Source of the DNA: Rhyacichthys aspro
Taxonomy: Eukaryota > Chordata > Actinopteri > Gobiiformes > Rhyacichthyidae
Direction of reading: 5' to 3'
NCBI GenBank assembly: GCA_036850595.1
Contig: CM072153.1
Location: 14,774,169 to 14,838,168 of the forward strand
DNA length: 64,000 nt
Part shown: positions 1-13,800 of the stretch, in pieces
Layout of the letters: each line of letters begins with the position of its first letter
Numbering within the stretch: the first letter of the stretch is position 1
The notes under the pieces: model-generated
Database searches by the model: none
Seen by the model: the letters and a program-made list of their open reading frames with translations, nothing else
Told to the model about the DNA's origin: nothing
Translations under genes and position numbers: made by a program

Positions 1-220
1 ATCAAGCTTCACATTTCACACATCCCACACCGCGCGGTTAGCAGGCGCAGTTTCAGACCTCAGATTTGGAAGAACTTCATTTGCGCAAGAAACAAATGAT
101 TGATTCATTGAGTGATTCCTGTGGTCCCTTTGTTTCCTTTGAAACATTCTAGCTCCACTATGACATGATTCATTGTTTATAAATTGATCTTTTTAATAAA
201 GTTATTTCCTCTTTTGGCAG

Positions 221-3200
221 TATCAACAATTTGGACATGCCCACAGCAGTGATGAACTTGAGAGAACCCGACCCTAATCTGCAGGTCATTGGAGCTGCAT
301 ACATTCAACACGAGTGCTACAACGATAATGATGCCAAAAATGAGGTACATGTGGTTAACAGCCCTGCACTCTGCAGCCTCACTGAGAACCAGTCATAAAA
401 TAGTTTTGATTTAATTTTAGCCATGTGTTTCTAGCTACTGCTCTGCTTCTCCACAACTCGGTTGATCCACATGTTTCTCAGTGTCTACCTCTGCTGTGAA
501 CACTGGACTCTGACCTTTGCTGATAAACTCCACTTTAACCCTTTTTCAAACGAAGAAAACTATTCTGTTCATTCACATATAGTTAATTTTGAAATAATCA
601 GCTACAGTGATGTTGTTTGTGCAAGTTTATTGAGTCTGGAGTTAATAAAACTGATGGTTCTTTCTTAAGGTTCGACACTACAAAGGCATATCTGAGCTGG
701 TCAAACTGTTCAACAGCGAAAGCCAGGAGGTGCAGCGTTACGCCACTGGTGCCACACGTAACCTCATCTTTGAGAACATGGAAAACAAGGTGGCCTTGAT
801 TGAAGAAGGTGGTATCCCACAGCTGGTCGAGGCTCTAAAGGAGCCAGACGATGAGCTCCACAAAAACATCACTGGTATGATTATGACAAACAGATATTGA
901 GTAATGCATAATACTGTTGCCTCAAGAACTAATCCAAAAGTATTTAGTAAATGAGATGCTTTCTCACTAGTATACACTCACTAAGTGAGTGACTAGGTCC
1001 TTGATGTTAAGCCAAAATTGCCTTTTAAAATTAGATCAATGATTGGGATTGTCAGTATTTGCAGTAATTTGTGTGAGTTCTAGTTTGAATTTTACTTTAG
1101 ATAAAAGATTGGCAAGAGGTTATTGGGGTTATTAGTTGTCAGCAGATGGGGAAAAAAAGTTTAGAAAAATGGACATCACAACTCCTAGATTGTGCAGATT
1201 AGTGTAGTATAGTTCACAAAAGCATGAAGCCTGTGCACAGGGGTGTGATAAGGCCTTGAGGAGTGTAGGAGTTGTCTGGGCCTGTGGACCAACTGTATAC
1301 GGGCCACTCCCTTTCGTAAGTGAAAGCCTTGTCGCTCTTTCCTTTGACTCTTACACTTGCACATGAAAAGTCATATAAGGCTGTGTCAAAAGGCCAAGCC
1401 AGTTTACGGAAGTGAAAAGACAGAAAATACTTCAAATACTTAAAGCACCAACGACTCTGTAGTCATTAGTGGTTAAAACTGTTTTGGTTTTTTTGGTTTT
1501 TTTAAATGAATTTTAATAACCTTAAATGTGTGAAAATGTAAATGTATAATTCATGTATTTTGAGCTTCTAAAGTAAATATGTGTGCTTGTTTTTATTCAG
1601 GTATCTTCTGGAACCTGTCCTCAAAAGACAACCTGAAGGAGAAACTGGCCAAAGAGACTCTTCCTGAGCTGACAGAGAGGGTCCTTATCCCACTGTCAGG
1701 TGGAGGAAACACTGAGGGCATCCAACAATCCCCATCTGAAGCAGATATCTTCTTCAACACCACAGGATGCCTCAGGTGCCTTACAAAAACAGCCACACGT
1801 TGTTTCAAAATGCTCCTCTCTTGTTCACCTGACTTTTTTTCCCATGAGCACATTTACATTTAAACTTGTTCTGACAGGGCACAAAATTGTGCGTCAGCTG
1901 CTGAAGTTGAAGCACCACACCCATTGCATCTTTTATGTTGTGCTGCAAAAGCCTGCAGTCTGTTCATATAAACCTTGAGTCTTTGTCTAGAAAGTAGAAT
2001 AACTCCCTAAAGGCAAACTGCACTGACATCTTTGCAGCATTTGCTAAAAACAGTTTCTTCTTCAGGAATCTGAGTTCTGTGAATGAGAAGACGCGTCAGC
2101 AGATGAGGGAAACAAATGGACTTGTTCAGTCTTTGGTGGGCTACATTAAGGCTTCACTTGAAGAGGGCAAGACAGAAGACAAAGTGAGGCCATGTCACAT
2201 AAAAACTATAACCTTATGTTTCATTTAGTTTTTCTTTGCTTATGTTGGTCTGTGTTGTGTTTTAGGGAGTAGAAAATGCAGTTTGTGTCCTGAGAAATCT
2301 CTCCTATCAACTCTACAACGAGATGCCTCCATCTACAATGATGCGTCTGGAAGGACCAACCAGAGGCCAGGACACTGGGAAAGTGGAACCTATTGGGTGC
2401 TTCACACCTCAGAGCAAGAAAGCCAAAAATGTATGTAAATATGTAACTTCCTCAGAGGTGTTTGTGATCGGGATATGTTTATGATCATTATTTTCTTAAT
2501 GTTCACAGAGACAGGTGAATCTGTCTACTCTATCTGAGGTTTCTCGGGTACCAAAGGGTGTTGAGTGGTTGTGGCACCCTCAGATCGTGAACATTTACAG
2601 CCGAGTGCTGCGTCAGTGTGAGGTTAACTCCACCACACGGGAGGCCGCAGCTGGAGCGCTTCAAAACATCACCGCAGGAGACAAACGGGTCAGTATCACA
2701 ATGAAGCCTTTGTATGTTTAGGAAAAAAGAAATAAAACCTTATTATTAAATTATTATTTTCCTGCAGTGGGCATCAGTGCTGAGTCAGCTGTCCCTGGAG
2801 CAGGAGCGCATACTGCCCTTACTGCTGGATCTTCTGCGGACCAACAACGACCTGGAGCTGCGTTCCATCACAGGGTTGCTCCGAAACCTGTCCCGTCATG
2901 CCAAGGATAAGAGTGACATGGGTCAGTCTGCTAGCAATATTCTTTTTAGCTCTTTTTCATTAGAAACTTAAATATTATCAGTAAGCATTTCTGTACATCT
3001 CAGTGTGTCTGCTGTATTTCTTTTAAACCTCCTTTTCCCTTTTGTAGCTACAAAAGTGGTGAACAACCTGGTGACAAAGTTGCCAGACGACGGACAAAAA
3101 AAAGAGCCGTCCAGTGAGGTTGTCGTAAACATCTGTGGCATCCTCAATAACTTAGTCACTGGCAGCTTTGTAGCAGCTAGAGACATCACCTTTTTCGAGG

Positions 3201-4083
3201 GTTTACCCAAACTGGTTGGCATCAGAAACAGCCATGACAACAGGTGAGTGGTGTGTCCTCTGAACATGTTAGATAATGTGAGAATTTATGAAAAAACAAT
3301 CCTAATGATGAATAAAAATATTTTTTTCTAGCCCTGGAAAGACTAGAGCAGCCAAAGCCGCTGCCACTGTCCTTAACAACATGTTTCAATACAAGAAACT
3401 GCACAAAGACTACAAACAGGTAAGAGATTGATAAAACTGTCTCCATTCATTTTCTCATGTTTCACATTTTTTGTTGCATACTTTACATTTTTTTTCTTAT
3501 ATTTGCCCCTCCTTCAATTCTGTCTTAAATGTGTGTGAAAAAGTGTGAGCTGTGAGTGATGGATGACATTCCTTTCTGCACTTCTCTTGTCAATGGGGCG
3601 GCCCATAAAAAAGAAAAAAAAAAAAAAGCTCTTTGCCCACAGAGTTGCTCTTGAACACACACCCAGTCATGCGAGTCCAGGTCTTGGGCAGGTCCAAGTA
3701 TCTGTAGTGCAGATCATGACTTGCCCCTCCCAAGGGTGCAGCCCCTAGTTTATATCCTAATAAGCAAGTCCTGACACCGAAAAAATGCGCTAACGCTTGT
3801 TCAGTGCTTTCAAATGAACAATTAAATGACAGTAGCTCAGTGTAAAAAAATGTCATGAGCTCAGGGATGATTTTTAAGGTACGGTAAAATGTCTTTCACT
3901 GGTTTTTTTTTCAGTCTATCAGGGACTTTAAACATAGGTAATCATGCTTTCCTTTATGGACGCTAAAAGCTATCTTCGAAAGCCCTGTCATTTAGTTTTT
4001 ACTTGTCATATTTACTGCTGTTTTCCTTTTGTGCTTTGCAGAAAGGGTATTCCAGAGGGGATTTTATTGATAATACCATCTAA
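221..4083 (+). CDS. pkp3: plakophilin-3 (armadillo domain and C-terminus; 5' part outside window)
   Basis: Desmosomal plaque protein of the p120-catenin/plakophilin armadillo family; it links desmosomal cadherins and desmoplakin at cell junctions. Ten exons join in frame: 221-344, 670-874, 1601-1775, 2066-2183, 2266-2430, 2509-2688, 2768-2921, 3048-3243, 3332-3419 and 4042-4083. They give 481 residues plus stop; human PKP3 is about 797 aa, so the N-terminal head lies upstream of base 1. Armadillo blocks visible include 'NLQVIGAAYIQHECY', 'EVQRYATGATRNLIF', 'NITGIFWNLSS', 'VENAVCVLRNLSY' and 'EAAAGALQNITAGDKRW'. The last tiny exon encodes KGYSRGDFIDNTI-stop, matching the 'KGYRKEDF' tail of PKP3 rather than PKP1 or PKP2. 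All junctions are GT-AG. It is convergent with sigirr, as in human 11p15.5. The paralogue assignment (3, not 1/2/4) is confident. Confidence 0.95.
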
Positions 4084-4590
4084 GGTGGTAAAGTGGTTCA
4101 CTTCTACAACACAAGCAGAATGGACATCCTTTCAGGAGTGTGAGACTCGAGCTCTAACACCATGAAAACCTAGTGTTTATCTGCCAGACACTCATAAGAT
4201 AAGAACACTGAAATAATGGAAGACGTACCCAAAGGAAAAGAACTGTGTGTGTTTTTAAATCTGATTGGACCGAGGAGGAACAGTGGACTGCTGCTGGACC
4301 TGTGTGCACCTTAACCATTTACTGTACAGTGTTAGTTTGAACACTGTGCATCTTATTGAGGATTTATTGAGATATAAACCTACTGCAGATAGTTTAGAGT
4401 TAAATTAGCATCATAAAGGGTGCCACCAAATCTCAAAATCATTATTGTGTAAATACCACTTTAATACTGTTTTATACACTGTAGCTTTGTATTATTTTTT
4501 TTACTTTTTGGGTAAAGAGGTATGTTTTATGAACATAATGTTTTTGTAAATGAGCTGAAATAATAATTAGTTATGTTTGAATGTATATGA

Positions 4591-4596
4591 AATAAA
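4591..4596 (+). terminator. candidate pkp3 poly(A) signal
   Basis: AATAAA lies 508 bp after the pkp3 stop, in the context 'tgaaataaagac'. A second AATAAA near 4993 could serve a longer 3' UTR. Bases 4084-4590 are otherwise AT-rich 3' UTR without coding signal. Confidence 0.6.
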
Positions 4597-4610
4597 GACA
4601 CTGATATCAG

Positions 4611-5298
4611 GTTAATTTCTATTTAGAAATCGGGGGAAAATGGTACGTGGCTTTTGCAATCACTGTCAAACAAACGAGTTGTATTACATGTATTTAAATT
4701 GCTTTGGTGTCATTATAATTTCTGTTTAACTAATGTGTTGTTTGGGTGAAGGATTGCATTCCTTACTTTAATCTTTACAAAAGCAATATTTGTTTAGTGT
4801 CCAAGACCTTTTACAAGTGACCAGTTGCAAAATATAGAGTTGCAATAGGCACTTTGTATTCTGGACTTGTATAAATTTTGTTTTAATTTTTGTTTTGTTG
4901 TATGTATTCTCATAAAGGTTTATTCCGCTAATGTTTTTGAAGCTTTTAAAGTGCTGTGGCTTACATGGTGACATGCTTTTGTGTGTTGTTTTTAATAAAC
5001 ACTATTTTAATGTATGATTACCTGATGTAAACAGATGTATCATCTGAATATTTTCAGCTAATAAAGATTTAGAAATGAGACATCCTTTTGTTTCCTGTGA
5101 GTATATAGCTACTGACAGTGTCAGTCTCACACTAAGGTGATGAAATGTAGGCCACTCCCTGTTTACATATTTGTTCTTGCTCAGACAGGAACAAAACCAG
5201 AACTTCCCCACTGTACACTTATTTAGTCTATGACCCAAGAGCCAACCATTACCACAACATGAGGACAGAGATGCATGTGGCCTTATTGCACATGTGGC
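4611..5298. other. intergenic / alternative 3' UTR, convergent pkp3-sigirr
   Basis: AT-rich DNA between two tail-to-tail genes. No open frame here resembles a protein and I see no recognisable repeat. Part of it may be extended 3' UTR of pkp3 if the distal AATAAA near 4993 is used. Confidence 0.5.
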
Positions 5299-5304
5299 TT
5301 TATT
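5299..5304 (-). terminator. candidate sigirr poly(A) signal
   Basis: TTTATT on the + strand reads AATAAA on the minus strand, about 460 bp past the sigirr stop codon (5761-5763). This is inferred from motif and position only. Confidence 0.4.
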
Positions 5305-5760
5305 GCATTTCCATCATGTTTGATCACACATAAAGCACAAACACCAACAGTTACATCACAATGTGCTCGGTGTCCTGCAGCTTTATCCTAAGGCAGCACT
5401 GGTGCAAATTTTATGGGTCAGCCACATGTCATTTATATATCTTTCAGATATTTCACAGCCATCTTCGTCCTGTCACCTGTCAAATGTGACACAGCAAACA
5501 TGTCACTGGTCAGTGGCTCTGACATAACTCTGCCCTCTGCTGGACACCAACACAAACATCTTTACAGTACAAAAGAAATCTCTTAAAATGAACACACAAT
5601 TTCTCTCATTCAAATCAATTTGTGTAAAATGTATCAAATAGTGTGCAATGGCAAAAAATAGAAAAACAAATAAACAATCTTTGGTGTTATGTGATAATAA
5701 AAACAGCAACACTTAAAAAAACTTGCAGAAACAAAAAAAGTGACTATGTCCCGCGCTGGC

Positions 5761-8700
5761 TCAGATGTCATTCTCAGTGACGAGGCAGTAGAAATCAGAG
5801 CGGGCTCCATAATTACGTGATCCTAGGTCGGACACGTCAATGTCACCTGGTTTGGATTCAGTAACTAACATGGGTGCAGCAGGAAGCACAGGAGCTCTGC
5901 AGACCATGGCCTTGTACACGGGGAGCCGCACCCCTGCAACATTTATCTCAATGTTAAATAATTGAAATCAGGTTCTCATTTCTCAAGAAAGAATGACATA
6001 TGTGTGTTTTCTAGATCTAGTTGGTTATGGCCTTATTATGCCAGGCTTGAAGCATCAATTTTAATAATGATGTCTTGAGCTATATCGTTTGAATACATGT
6101 GTCAAGCTAGGTGTCAGTTGTAAACCTTTATTTTTAAATTGTGATGTCTACAAACAAATAAATCTTACAAAGTGCCAAAGCTAGCCTTATGTTTTGAAGC
6201 AGAAAAAAGTCAGTGCTTGTTAACAATTATCAGCACTGATACAAAGTCCACTTCCCGTTGCTCTTACCCAGGTCTCCAGCAGGGTCTGTATCTGAGCGGC
6301 AGTCTAAGTAGTCTGGGTCAACAGTTAACATGGGGTCCTTATCGTCGTGTAGCAAAGTCTGTGGGTCACCTGATGACTCGCTATGGAAGAAGACATGGCG
6401 GGGCATGGCTAAAGACAGCTCCTTCCAGAAAACTGAAGAAGGTGTCTGGGGAGTCACACACAATGCACTTATTACAACACATTATCATAGTTGCATAGAT
6501 TTTATTATCTTCAATTGACTGAGAGCATGTTTCTTTAATAGAGATGTACCACTGAGTTGAGTCTCCAGGTGAGTATGGTGAGGCAGTGCTGGTGCTCTGT
6601 AAACTGTTGCTTAACCTCTGGCCTCATGCGTTTAATCTGTCCTTCAAGCAAAATAAGGATTGGCCGCTGACACAGCTCCAACAAGTGCATAAAGCCCTGT
6701 CTGAAGAAAGTAAGAGACACACAGAGGCAACAGTGACCTCAAGTGGTGCACTTCGCTCAAGTCATTCAAGGCTTTCTGCAGTTGTTTCACCAAATAAATA
6801 AATCTTACCTGAAGTTGTTGTTGCACCACTCCTGTTCGAGATAAGCATGAGAGAGTACAACGATCAGACGCCGAGAGCGGCTCATGTTCATGATCAGTTC
6901 TGCAGACGGCTCTGGAAGCATTCACAGTGTTTTTAATGCAGTAACTGTGTCTACAATGATAATGCTATGTTTTAAAAATGAAAACAATGTAGCTCATTTT
7001 TCTTTCTCTGGTTTTAAGTTCAGCCTCTTAAAATACCTGTATTTGTACAATGTTCTGCAAATCCTTTTAACTCCTTTTAAGGGGTCGTTTTTAAATATTT
7101 GATACTACACTGACATTGTGTTATTTGTGTATTTTAGATACTAAGCAGATGAATTAAAACAATTCAACCTAAATATCTTTAACTACAATGTAATATATTC
7201 ACTATACTAGTTTATTAAATTATCATTTGGACATTGGACATTTTTACATACATAAATAAATATATTCTCAATCTGTTCCGTGACTAACCTGCACTAGGCA
7301 GAATGTCATTGTCACTGAGGTGCACCTTATATCCATTTTTATTCTCAAGGTGAGGTTTGAGTATAAAGTTGACAAACTTCCTGTCATGGTCGTTGTTCAC
7401 ATATGAGATATATGCGTCATAAAGTTTCCCGTCTAGAAAAAGCACAAACATAAGTGGTTTTATGAATTCATTTTTAAACAAGTAAAGCAGCATTCAGTCA
7501 TGACACCAGTGTCTCACCGCTGAGTTCATAGTCGCCATAGATGTTCCTGTACCACAGTTTGATGTTAAGGTGACACCTGGAGTATACAAGAACAGCTATG
7601 CCCAATAGGACGAGCACAAAGATGGCTGCGATGACAGCGGCTGTGTGGCTAGGGCTGTCTACAAGTACACACACATGCAATCAGAAAAATATAGTTTTAA
7701 CACCTGGTTGTTTTTTCCTGCTAAGATAACAAGAAAAGATGTTGACTTGTGTGACATACATCTTTTACAAAACTATCATAAACTTTAAGTGTGTGGAATA
7801 AAATAGTTATTTCCTCGTTTTAAGGAAAATCCCTAAATGAGTTATTACAGTAAAACTGACAGAATCCTTCTCATAAATCTGAAATAACTGTGTGCATCAT
7901 CATTTTGTCCAGTAGTTTAGGAGCAGTGAATAACCAAACATTGATAGTTAGAGTTGTCTTACTTGATTTTTCTAGAATGAACTCAGTGGATATGTTTCTC
8001 ACTGTGCAGCAGTAAAGGCCAAAATCTTCTGAGTCCATTATTGTGATTTCTAACATGCTGCTCACCATCAGTTGTCCTGGGCTCACGACCCTGATGATAA
8101 AAACATGTACATTTAGGCACGATGCTATAACTGGTGATGGTGAATGAACAGAAATGATTCATGGTTAGAAAGTGTCTTATTACCAGGAGGATATGCTCTG
8201 CATAGGATGGTGGGTGAGATTTTGGCCATTTTTACTCCAGTGCATCCCAGTGTCACATTCCTCCTCGCTTGGGTCCCATAGCACCAAAGCATTGCAATTT
8301 AGTTTCACTGTTGCTCCCACATTCATTAAGATGGTAGTTCGATTCCTGCTAGGTTTAAACTGTGGTGCTTTGGAGCACTTCAGCTCTGTGTAAGGACATA
8401 CCACAGTTATCTGTGTTCAATACCAGGGATCACACAATGGATGCCTTTATGTGCTCTGCCAAGACTGGCTTGAGAGAGCTATGTCGAAAAAAAACCTTCT
8501 TGCAGGTGTAGACTAACTCACACTGAGCTCCTTTACATCCCATAAAAACTCTACATTTACTCCAACATATAATAGCTCCTTGTGAGAGGCTCTTGATTAT
8601 AGCAGCAGGTTTGAGATGATTATACTTACCCTTAATGATGAGTCTCACTGTGTGAGAGAGTGTGCTGTTGGCACCAGTCACACAAGTGTAGTTCCCTTGG

Positions 8701-9954
8701 TCCTCTTTACTGACATTGGGAAACTCCAGGTACGACTGTTCCTTCTGTGTGTCAAGATGCTCACAGTCCTTGAGCCATGTCAGCTGTGGTTGTGGGTTTA
8801 GAGGGCACTGCAGTCGATAAGGGGGATCCTGTTGCCCCTCAGGCAGCACTAGGTCTGTTAGACTGTCACCATCCACACAACTCTGAGCTACAACAGCAAG
8901 AGAAAAAACAATATAATAAACTATATAACCTGGCCTGGTATAATAATATGCTTTAACACTTAAATTTACACTTAAACTGATCTGAGGTGTGTTTAAATAT
9001 ACTCTGAATGATATTGTGCCATTTATACATAAAACCCGGCCCTGGAATATGTAGTTAACTAAGAAAAAGAAGTGGAGATGGGATGACTGCTTGGTCAAAA
9101 GTAGTTAGTTGCTCAGCGCCTGTAGTCAAATTAACCTATGCCACTGTCTGGAAATGTCTACTTCCTCATAATGGGAGGGCCATTTGCATGTGGTTTGTGA
9201 AAGCAGAAACTTTGCATAGCTGCATTCTACAGAATACAGATTGTACCCAACAAAACGAATAAAGACTAAAACATTTACATTAGTTTAGTTTTATGCATTT
9301 AGTAAATGTAATCTACACAATGTAATCAGGCTTCTTTTGGCCCATTTGCAGGAATCTCTGTGTTGGTTGCTGCTCTTGTTTGTCTTTTTGGTAATATTCA
9401 TGTTTATGTCTTTTATGATATAACTGTCAAATAAAATATTAAAGTAAAGGTAAGGAATCTAAACACGTTCTTCAAGTTTTACGCATGCGCTTGAAACGAC
9501 AATAAGCAAAACAGTAACCTGCAGAACTGGCTGCACCTGACTCCATTTACGCAGCCTCTCGATCATTGTCCACTCTCTTACTTTCATGTTTTCTCTCAAA
9601 CATTGGGCTGAATTTCCAGGTGAGGGTCTAAAGTCTGGGACCGGTTACCAGGCAACAGCATGTGACCGAGATTGTGTGTCCCTGCACGCACTATCCACAT
9701 GGCACCGACCTAATATTTACCCAAGTTACATCCTGTGGTGCAGATTTAACAATCACTTATTGTTTTTCAAAACTACACAGAAAATAAAATGGCTTTATGG
9801 TATTAGTAAGCGATGATGACATTTCATTTAAGGAAAAGCATAGAATAAAACAGAATATTCATGAATAAAATAGATTTTCCTTACCGACTACTAAGAAGGA
9901 CGTGTCCGATAAGCCGGTGCACAGCAACAGGAAGGCGGCTAAACTAAAAGCCAT
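5761..9954 (-). CDS. sigirr: SIGIRR-like receptor with two Ig domains (teleost DIGIRR), negative regulator of IL-1/TLR signalling
   Basis: Type I membrane protein of the IL-1R/TIR family that dampens IL-1R and TLR signalling. Ten coding exons (descending): 9885-9954, 8630-8887, 8184-8385, 7963-8090, 7518-7658, 7289-7432, 6809-6911, 6550-6700, 6268-6445 and 5761-5933; 515 aa, in frame throughout. The start exon is a signal peptide (MAFSLAAFLLLCTGLSDTSF). Ig1 (~24-109) has Cys pairs in 'LQCPL' and 'YTCVTG'; Ig2 (~110-220) has 'KLNCNA' and 'LYCCTV'. The TM segment (~225-250, 'AAVIAAIFVLVLLGIAVLV') precedes a TIR domain: 'DGKLYDAYISY' (box 1), 'RRLIVVLSHAYL', 'TPSSVFWKEL' (box 3). Box 3 has Leu where IL-1R1 has Tyr, as in mammalian SIGIRR. 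The tail 'DVSDLGSRNY' matches the SIGIRR tail. Mammalian SIGIRR has one Ig; the two-Ig form is described in teleosts. Confidence 0.93.
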
Positions 9955-10420
9955 AAAGATCGTGTCCTTGGTTCCCGAGAAAAAGTTAACTGTATTTTAT
10001 TTGCTTGATACCATCACTACGTATAAAATAAGGCGTTAATTAAACCTTAGTTACCCACTGCACAGCAAGGAGACAACAAGGACGTAAGTCTCCAGTTTTA
10101 TTCGCTCACCTGAAAGAAAAAAAAAAAAAAAAGACTCGAAACTCGATTGCCTATTGGTCCTGAGTTGGCACGTGACGCACATACCGGCTTTCACCTGGGC
10201 TGAGTGAAAAACAGGTGATAAACAGCCCAATAGGTTTCTAAAAACTATGAAAATCAGGCTGCAGTAGAATTTACTCATTCATTCTCATTTCTGTTCCAAA
10301 CTACAACACACTATAACACATAGGTTACATATTACTGCAATTTTCTTCAAGTACAAAAAAATGACTAAATGAAACTCAGGACACTGCATTCTTACATTCA
10401 TGAGGACAAAAATCTCCCTG
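9955..10420. other. sigirr upstream region / ano9 downstream gap
   Basis: About 470 bp between the sigirr start codon and the inferred ano9 poly(A) signal. It holds a poly-A run near 10116-10132 but no recognisable gene. It should contain the sigirr 5' UTR and promoter; I see no clear TATA box. Confidence 0.4.
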
Positions 10421-10426
10421 TTTATT
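10421..10426 (-). terminator. candidate ano9 poly(A) signal
   Basis: Minus-strand AATAAA (TTTATT on +) about 450 bp beyond the ano9 stop codon at 10872-10874. Confidence 0.45.
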
Positions 10427-10871
10427 TAATCGTTTAAAATATGAAAAACATTCCTTCTGTCTGCAGTAATGACAATTATCACAGCGCTCTGAACAATATA
10501 AGGCAGCGTTGTAACAATATACAGTGCAATAGCAGTATAAATTATTTTTAGGCCTTCAATAAAACACATCACAGAGTAAAGGGATCTCACAGTATACAAT
10601 CATAGGATGCCTCGATAGGGTCGATCTCACACAGGTCCGGTTTGTCCAGTAAAGCTCTGTTACTCTACACTTACTACAGCAAAAAACTATCTTCAGTGTT
10701 TCATGTTGTAAAAGTCAAATGGCCAGTGAAGCATCTGATTGGAATCAGACAATGTGAGCACTTCTGAGCTGATCAATGTATATGACATTGACTCAAAACT
10801 GACTCAACACCAAGAGTCTGGATATTTTAATGCACAAGGCAACACAGGGTTACATCGTCCCATTCAGGCGG

Positions 10872-13800
10872 TTATGTTTCAAATGATCTGTAAAATGTAA
10901 AAGCCAGTTTTAGAACACTTCATAATTCACAATTTAAAATGTTTATTACCACTGCTAGACCCCTCTTACGCCAGTTATTTGTGGCCTACCTGAGTTCCTC
11001 TTTTAGTCGGTTGAGTTTATCAAACAGTCTGTCATTCTTGACATCCATGGGAGCGCTGGGTACAAACCAGGCTGCGACAAATTTGCAGATGACAACAACA
11101 TGCTGCAAGGAAAGAAAGCAATGTAAAGAATGTGACATGAATTCATTTGTCCCAGTCTGGGTCTGGCTTTGAAAACAGATCTCAGAACTCATTGCAAAAA
11201 CACACAGGTCTTGGTCATTGATGCATACCTCGAACAAGATGACAAATGCAAAGCGCACAGCTAATATTAACCAGAACTGTGGGGTCAGACTGTAGTCCTC
11301 ATTGCTCCTGTAGTCTTTATAGCTGTAATTACAATAGAGCAGTTATGTCTATAGTTGACAAAGCAAATGATACTTTCAGAAAATGAATTCAGGTGAGTCG
11401 TTACTCATTTAAAAGACTATAATGTGAAACTCTGAGTAAATGTCATTATAGCAGCAAAAGGCAAAATAGATCAAACCTGCAGTAAGAGACATTCAATCCA
11501 CTAGGGGTCATCATTTGATTTGGTGAAAACTCCTTGTGTATGTTCTGGTCATCCACATACGCTATAGACAGGGTGTTGTTAATGTATCCCACCATACAAC
11601 TGAAAGGAGATAATCATATATGTGGGAGTTGTACCAAATCCTGGCAGTAAGGTTAGAAGATGCACTGCCTTACTCAAGATCTGTTGCTGTGCCATTAGCA
11701 CATGGGCCGTAAAGGTACCGGTACACCAGACGAGGGATGAAGTCTGAAGATACACCAATGACCAGCCCATTTGCAATAACAGCTAAAACACCAATGGCTT
11801 CCAACACATCTATCCACACACCTGAAGGAAATACACAGGCAAGTAAGAGTTACAAGAGCCTTAAACCAAAATGTTTATAGAAAATGTTTGTTGTGGGTTG
11901 TCTGTAAATCTCACCAATATCATTGGTTTTCTTTGGAACCAGTCTGCGCTCCAGAGTGACCATCTTAATGGCATCCAAGCGAATCTCTATGACGTTATTA
12001 AGGAGTGCAAGCAGAGGAGCCAGAGGAAATGCTGCCACAAAAATGGTGGTAAAGCTGAACTGGATCACTGAGAAGGGCATAAGCAAAGACTACTAAATAT
12101 ATGGTATTATCACACTCATACTGCTTCAACTTGAATGTGCTCATACCCATCTCCAGAAACTCATTAAAAAGGCTGAAAGAGTCAACATCATTGAGACGGT
12201 AGTTGCTGAGCCAGTCTCGAAGCTTGCAGCTCTCACACAGTTCAGATCCATAGTCTGTATCATCTTTCAGATAACAGTGAGCACATTTCCTCTGCAGTTT
12301 CATTGTTCTTCTTCTCTTTAACCAGCGTGAAAACCACCTGAGGTCAGCAGCAAACACATCTGACCACACTCTTCTCCAGAATTAATTTATTCAGGAAATT
12401 ATAATCATCATAATATGAGACTTACGGGCCAGTAAACTCAAAGACATTGCTAATGGTTTGCTTAAGTACCATTATAATCGCCATTTGGATAAACAAGTCA
12501 GTCAGACATCCACTGGGGTGGCACTGAATACAGATGACAGAAATCCCATACAAGAGTTTAACAACTAAAACGTCACACAAAATATTACTTCAGTTTGGGT
12601 TTACTCACCTCTTCAAGTCTCCATATTCCTGCAATTCGCACATATCCACCGGGATGACCATTTATTCTGTGACGAGAAGGTTTAGAGTCAGGCACAACAT
12701 TTTTTCAAAGTATAGGTGCAACAAAAATCAATGTATCATGACATTATTAGACACACTAATGGACTATTTGTTAGCCCTAATACATACATTAAATCCGTAC
12801 CTGCCGAGGAAAAAGGCTACGTAAAAGAGCGAGGAGAAGTAAGTGAAGAACTGAAAGGTAAACATCTTCACAGTGAAGCTTTTTTCTGTTGCAGCAAATG
12901 ATCTGGTTTCCTCTGGTAAAACAAACATGGGATTTGTGTCAGCGTTAACACAGGCTGGTAGTTCATCAAGCAGAGGGAAGACTCACAAGGAATAAGAATG
13001 AAAAGAATCCATTCATTTGTATATTAAAATAAAAATTTACATAAACGCTAAAAGAAATACACAGACATACCTATTTCACAGAGCTTCATGGCTACAATCC
13101 TGTTAACCTGCAACAAAAACACATAATAAGAGTGACAGTAAAACATACACTAAAGAATAAACTGTGACATTATATAAGGTCCATATACCCTTGTCATGAC
13201 AATGATGATGAGATAATGAAAGAGAGCCCCTAACATCATTGCACCGCTGTTGGAGTGGGTGCTCAGAAACTCCCATGATCCTTCAGCCAGAAGAACAGCA
13301 GCAATAACCCGAAAAACCACTAAGGCATGTGTGAGGCCGATGATCACCAGAATCTGGGGAAATGAACAATGCTTTTCTAAACAAAACATGAATTTTTAGA
13401 CTTTTACTACTTTTTTGGCTAAATCTGGCAACGCTAATTATTGTAACTATTAAAAGTCAAAATGCATTCAGCCAGAGGCACTTAATTATATGAAAATGGC
13501 ATGCCACCCACCATTATTGTCACACAGATCAAAACCAATGTGCTGCGCAGGTAGGAGTGCTTGTATTTTTTGGGTTCACAGTTAACACTGTTAACAATTT
13601 CCAGGATCAGCTCCTCCTGCAAAGATTTCACAACACTGTATGCATGTAACTAAAATACATAGTGATGATATATGGGTACACAAAGAGCCCATACTTCCTC
13701 CTCACACCAGTCGGACACTTTCCATTCACAAACATAGGAAGCTCGGTGCCTCTTCCAAAATTCAAGAAACAGTGTTGCTGTAAAAACAAGAAATTGATCA

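Noticed and set aside
6268..6432. Alternative acceptor for the ninth sigirr exon at 6433-6434 (TTCAG)
   Set aside because: Using it breaks the reading frame. The acceptor 13 bases upstream restores frame and gives 'SVTPSSVFWKEL', matching SIGIRR.
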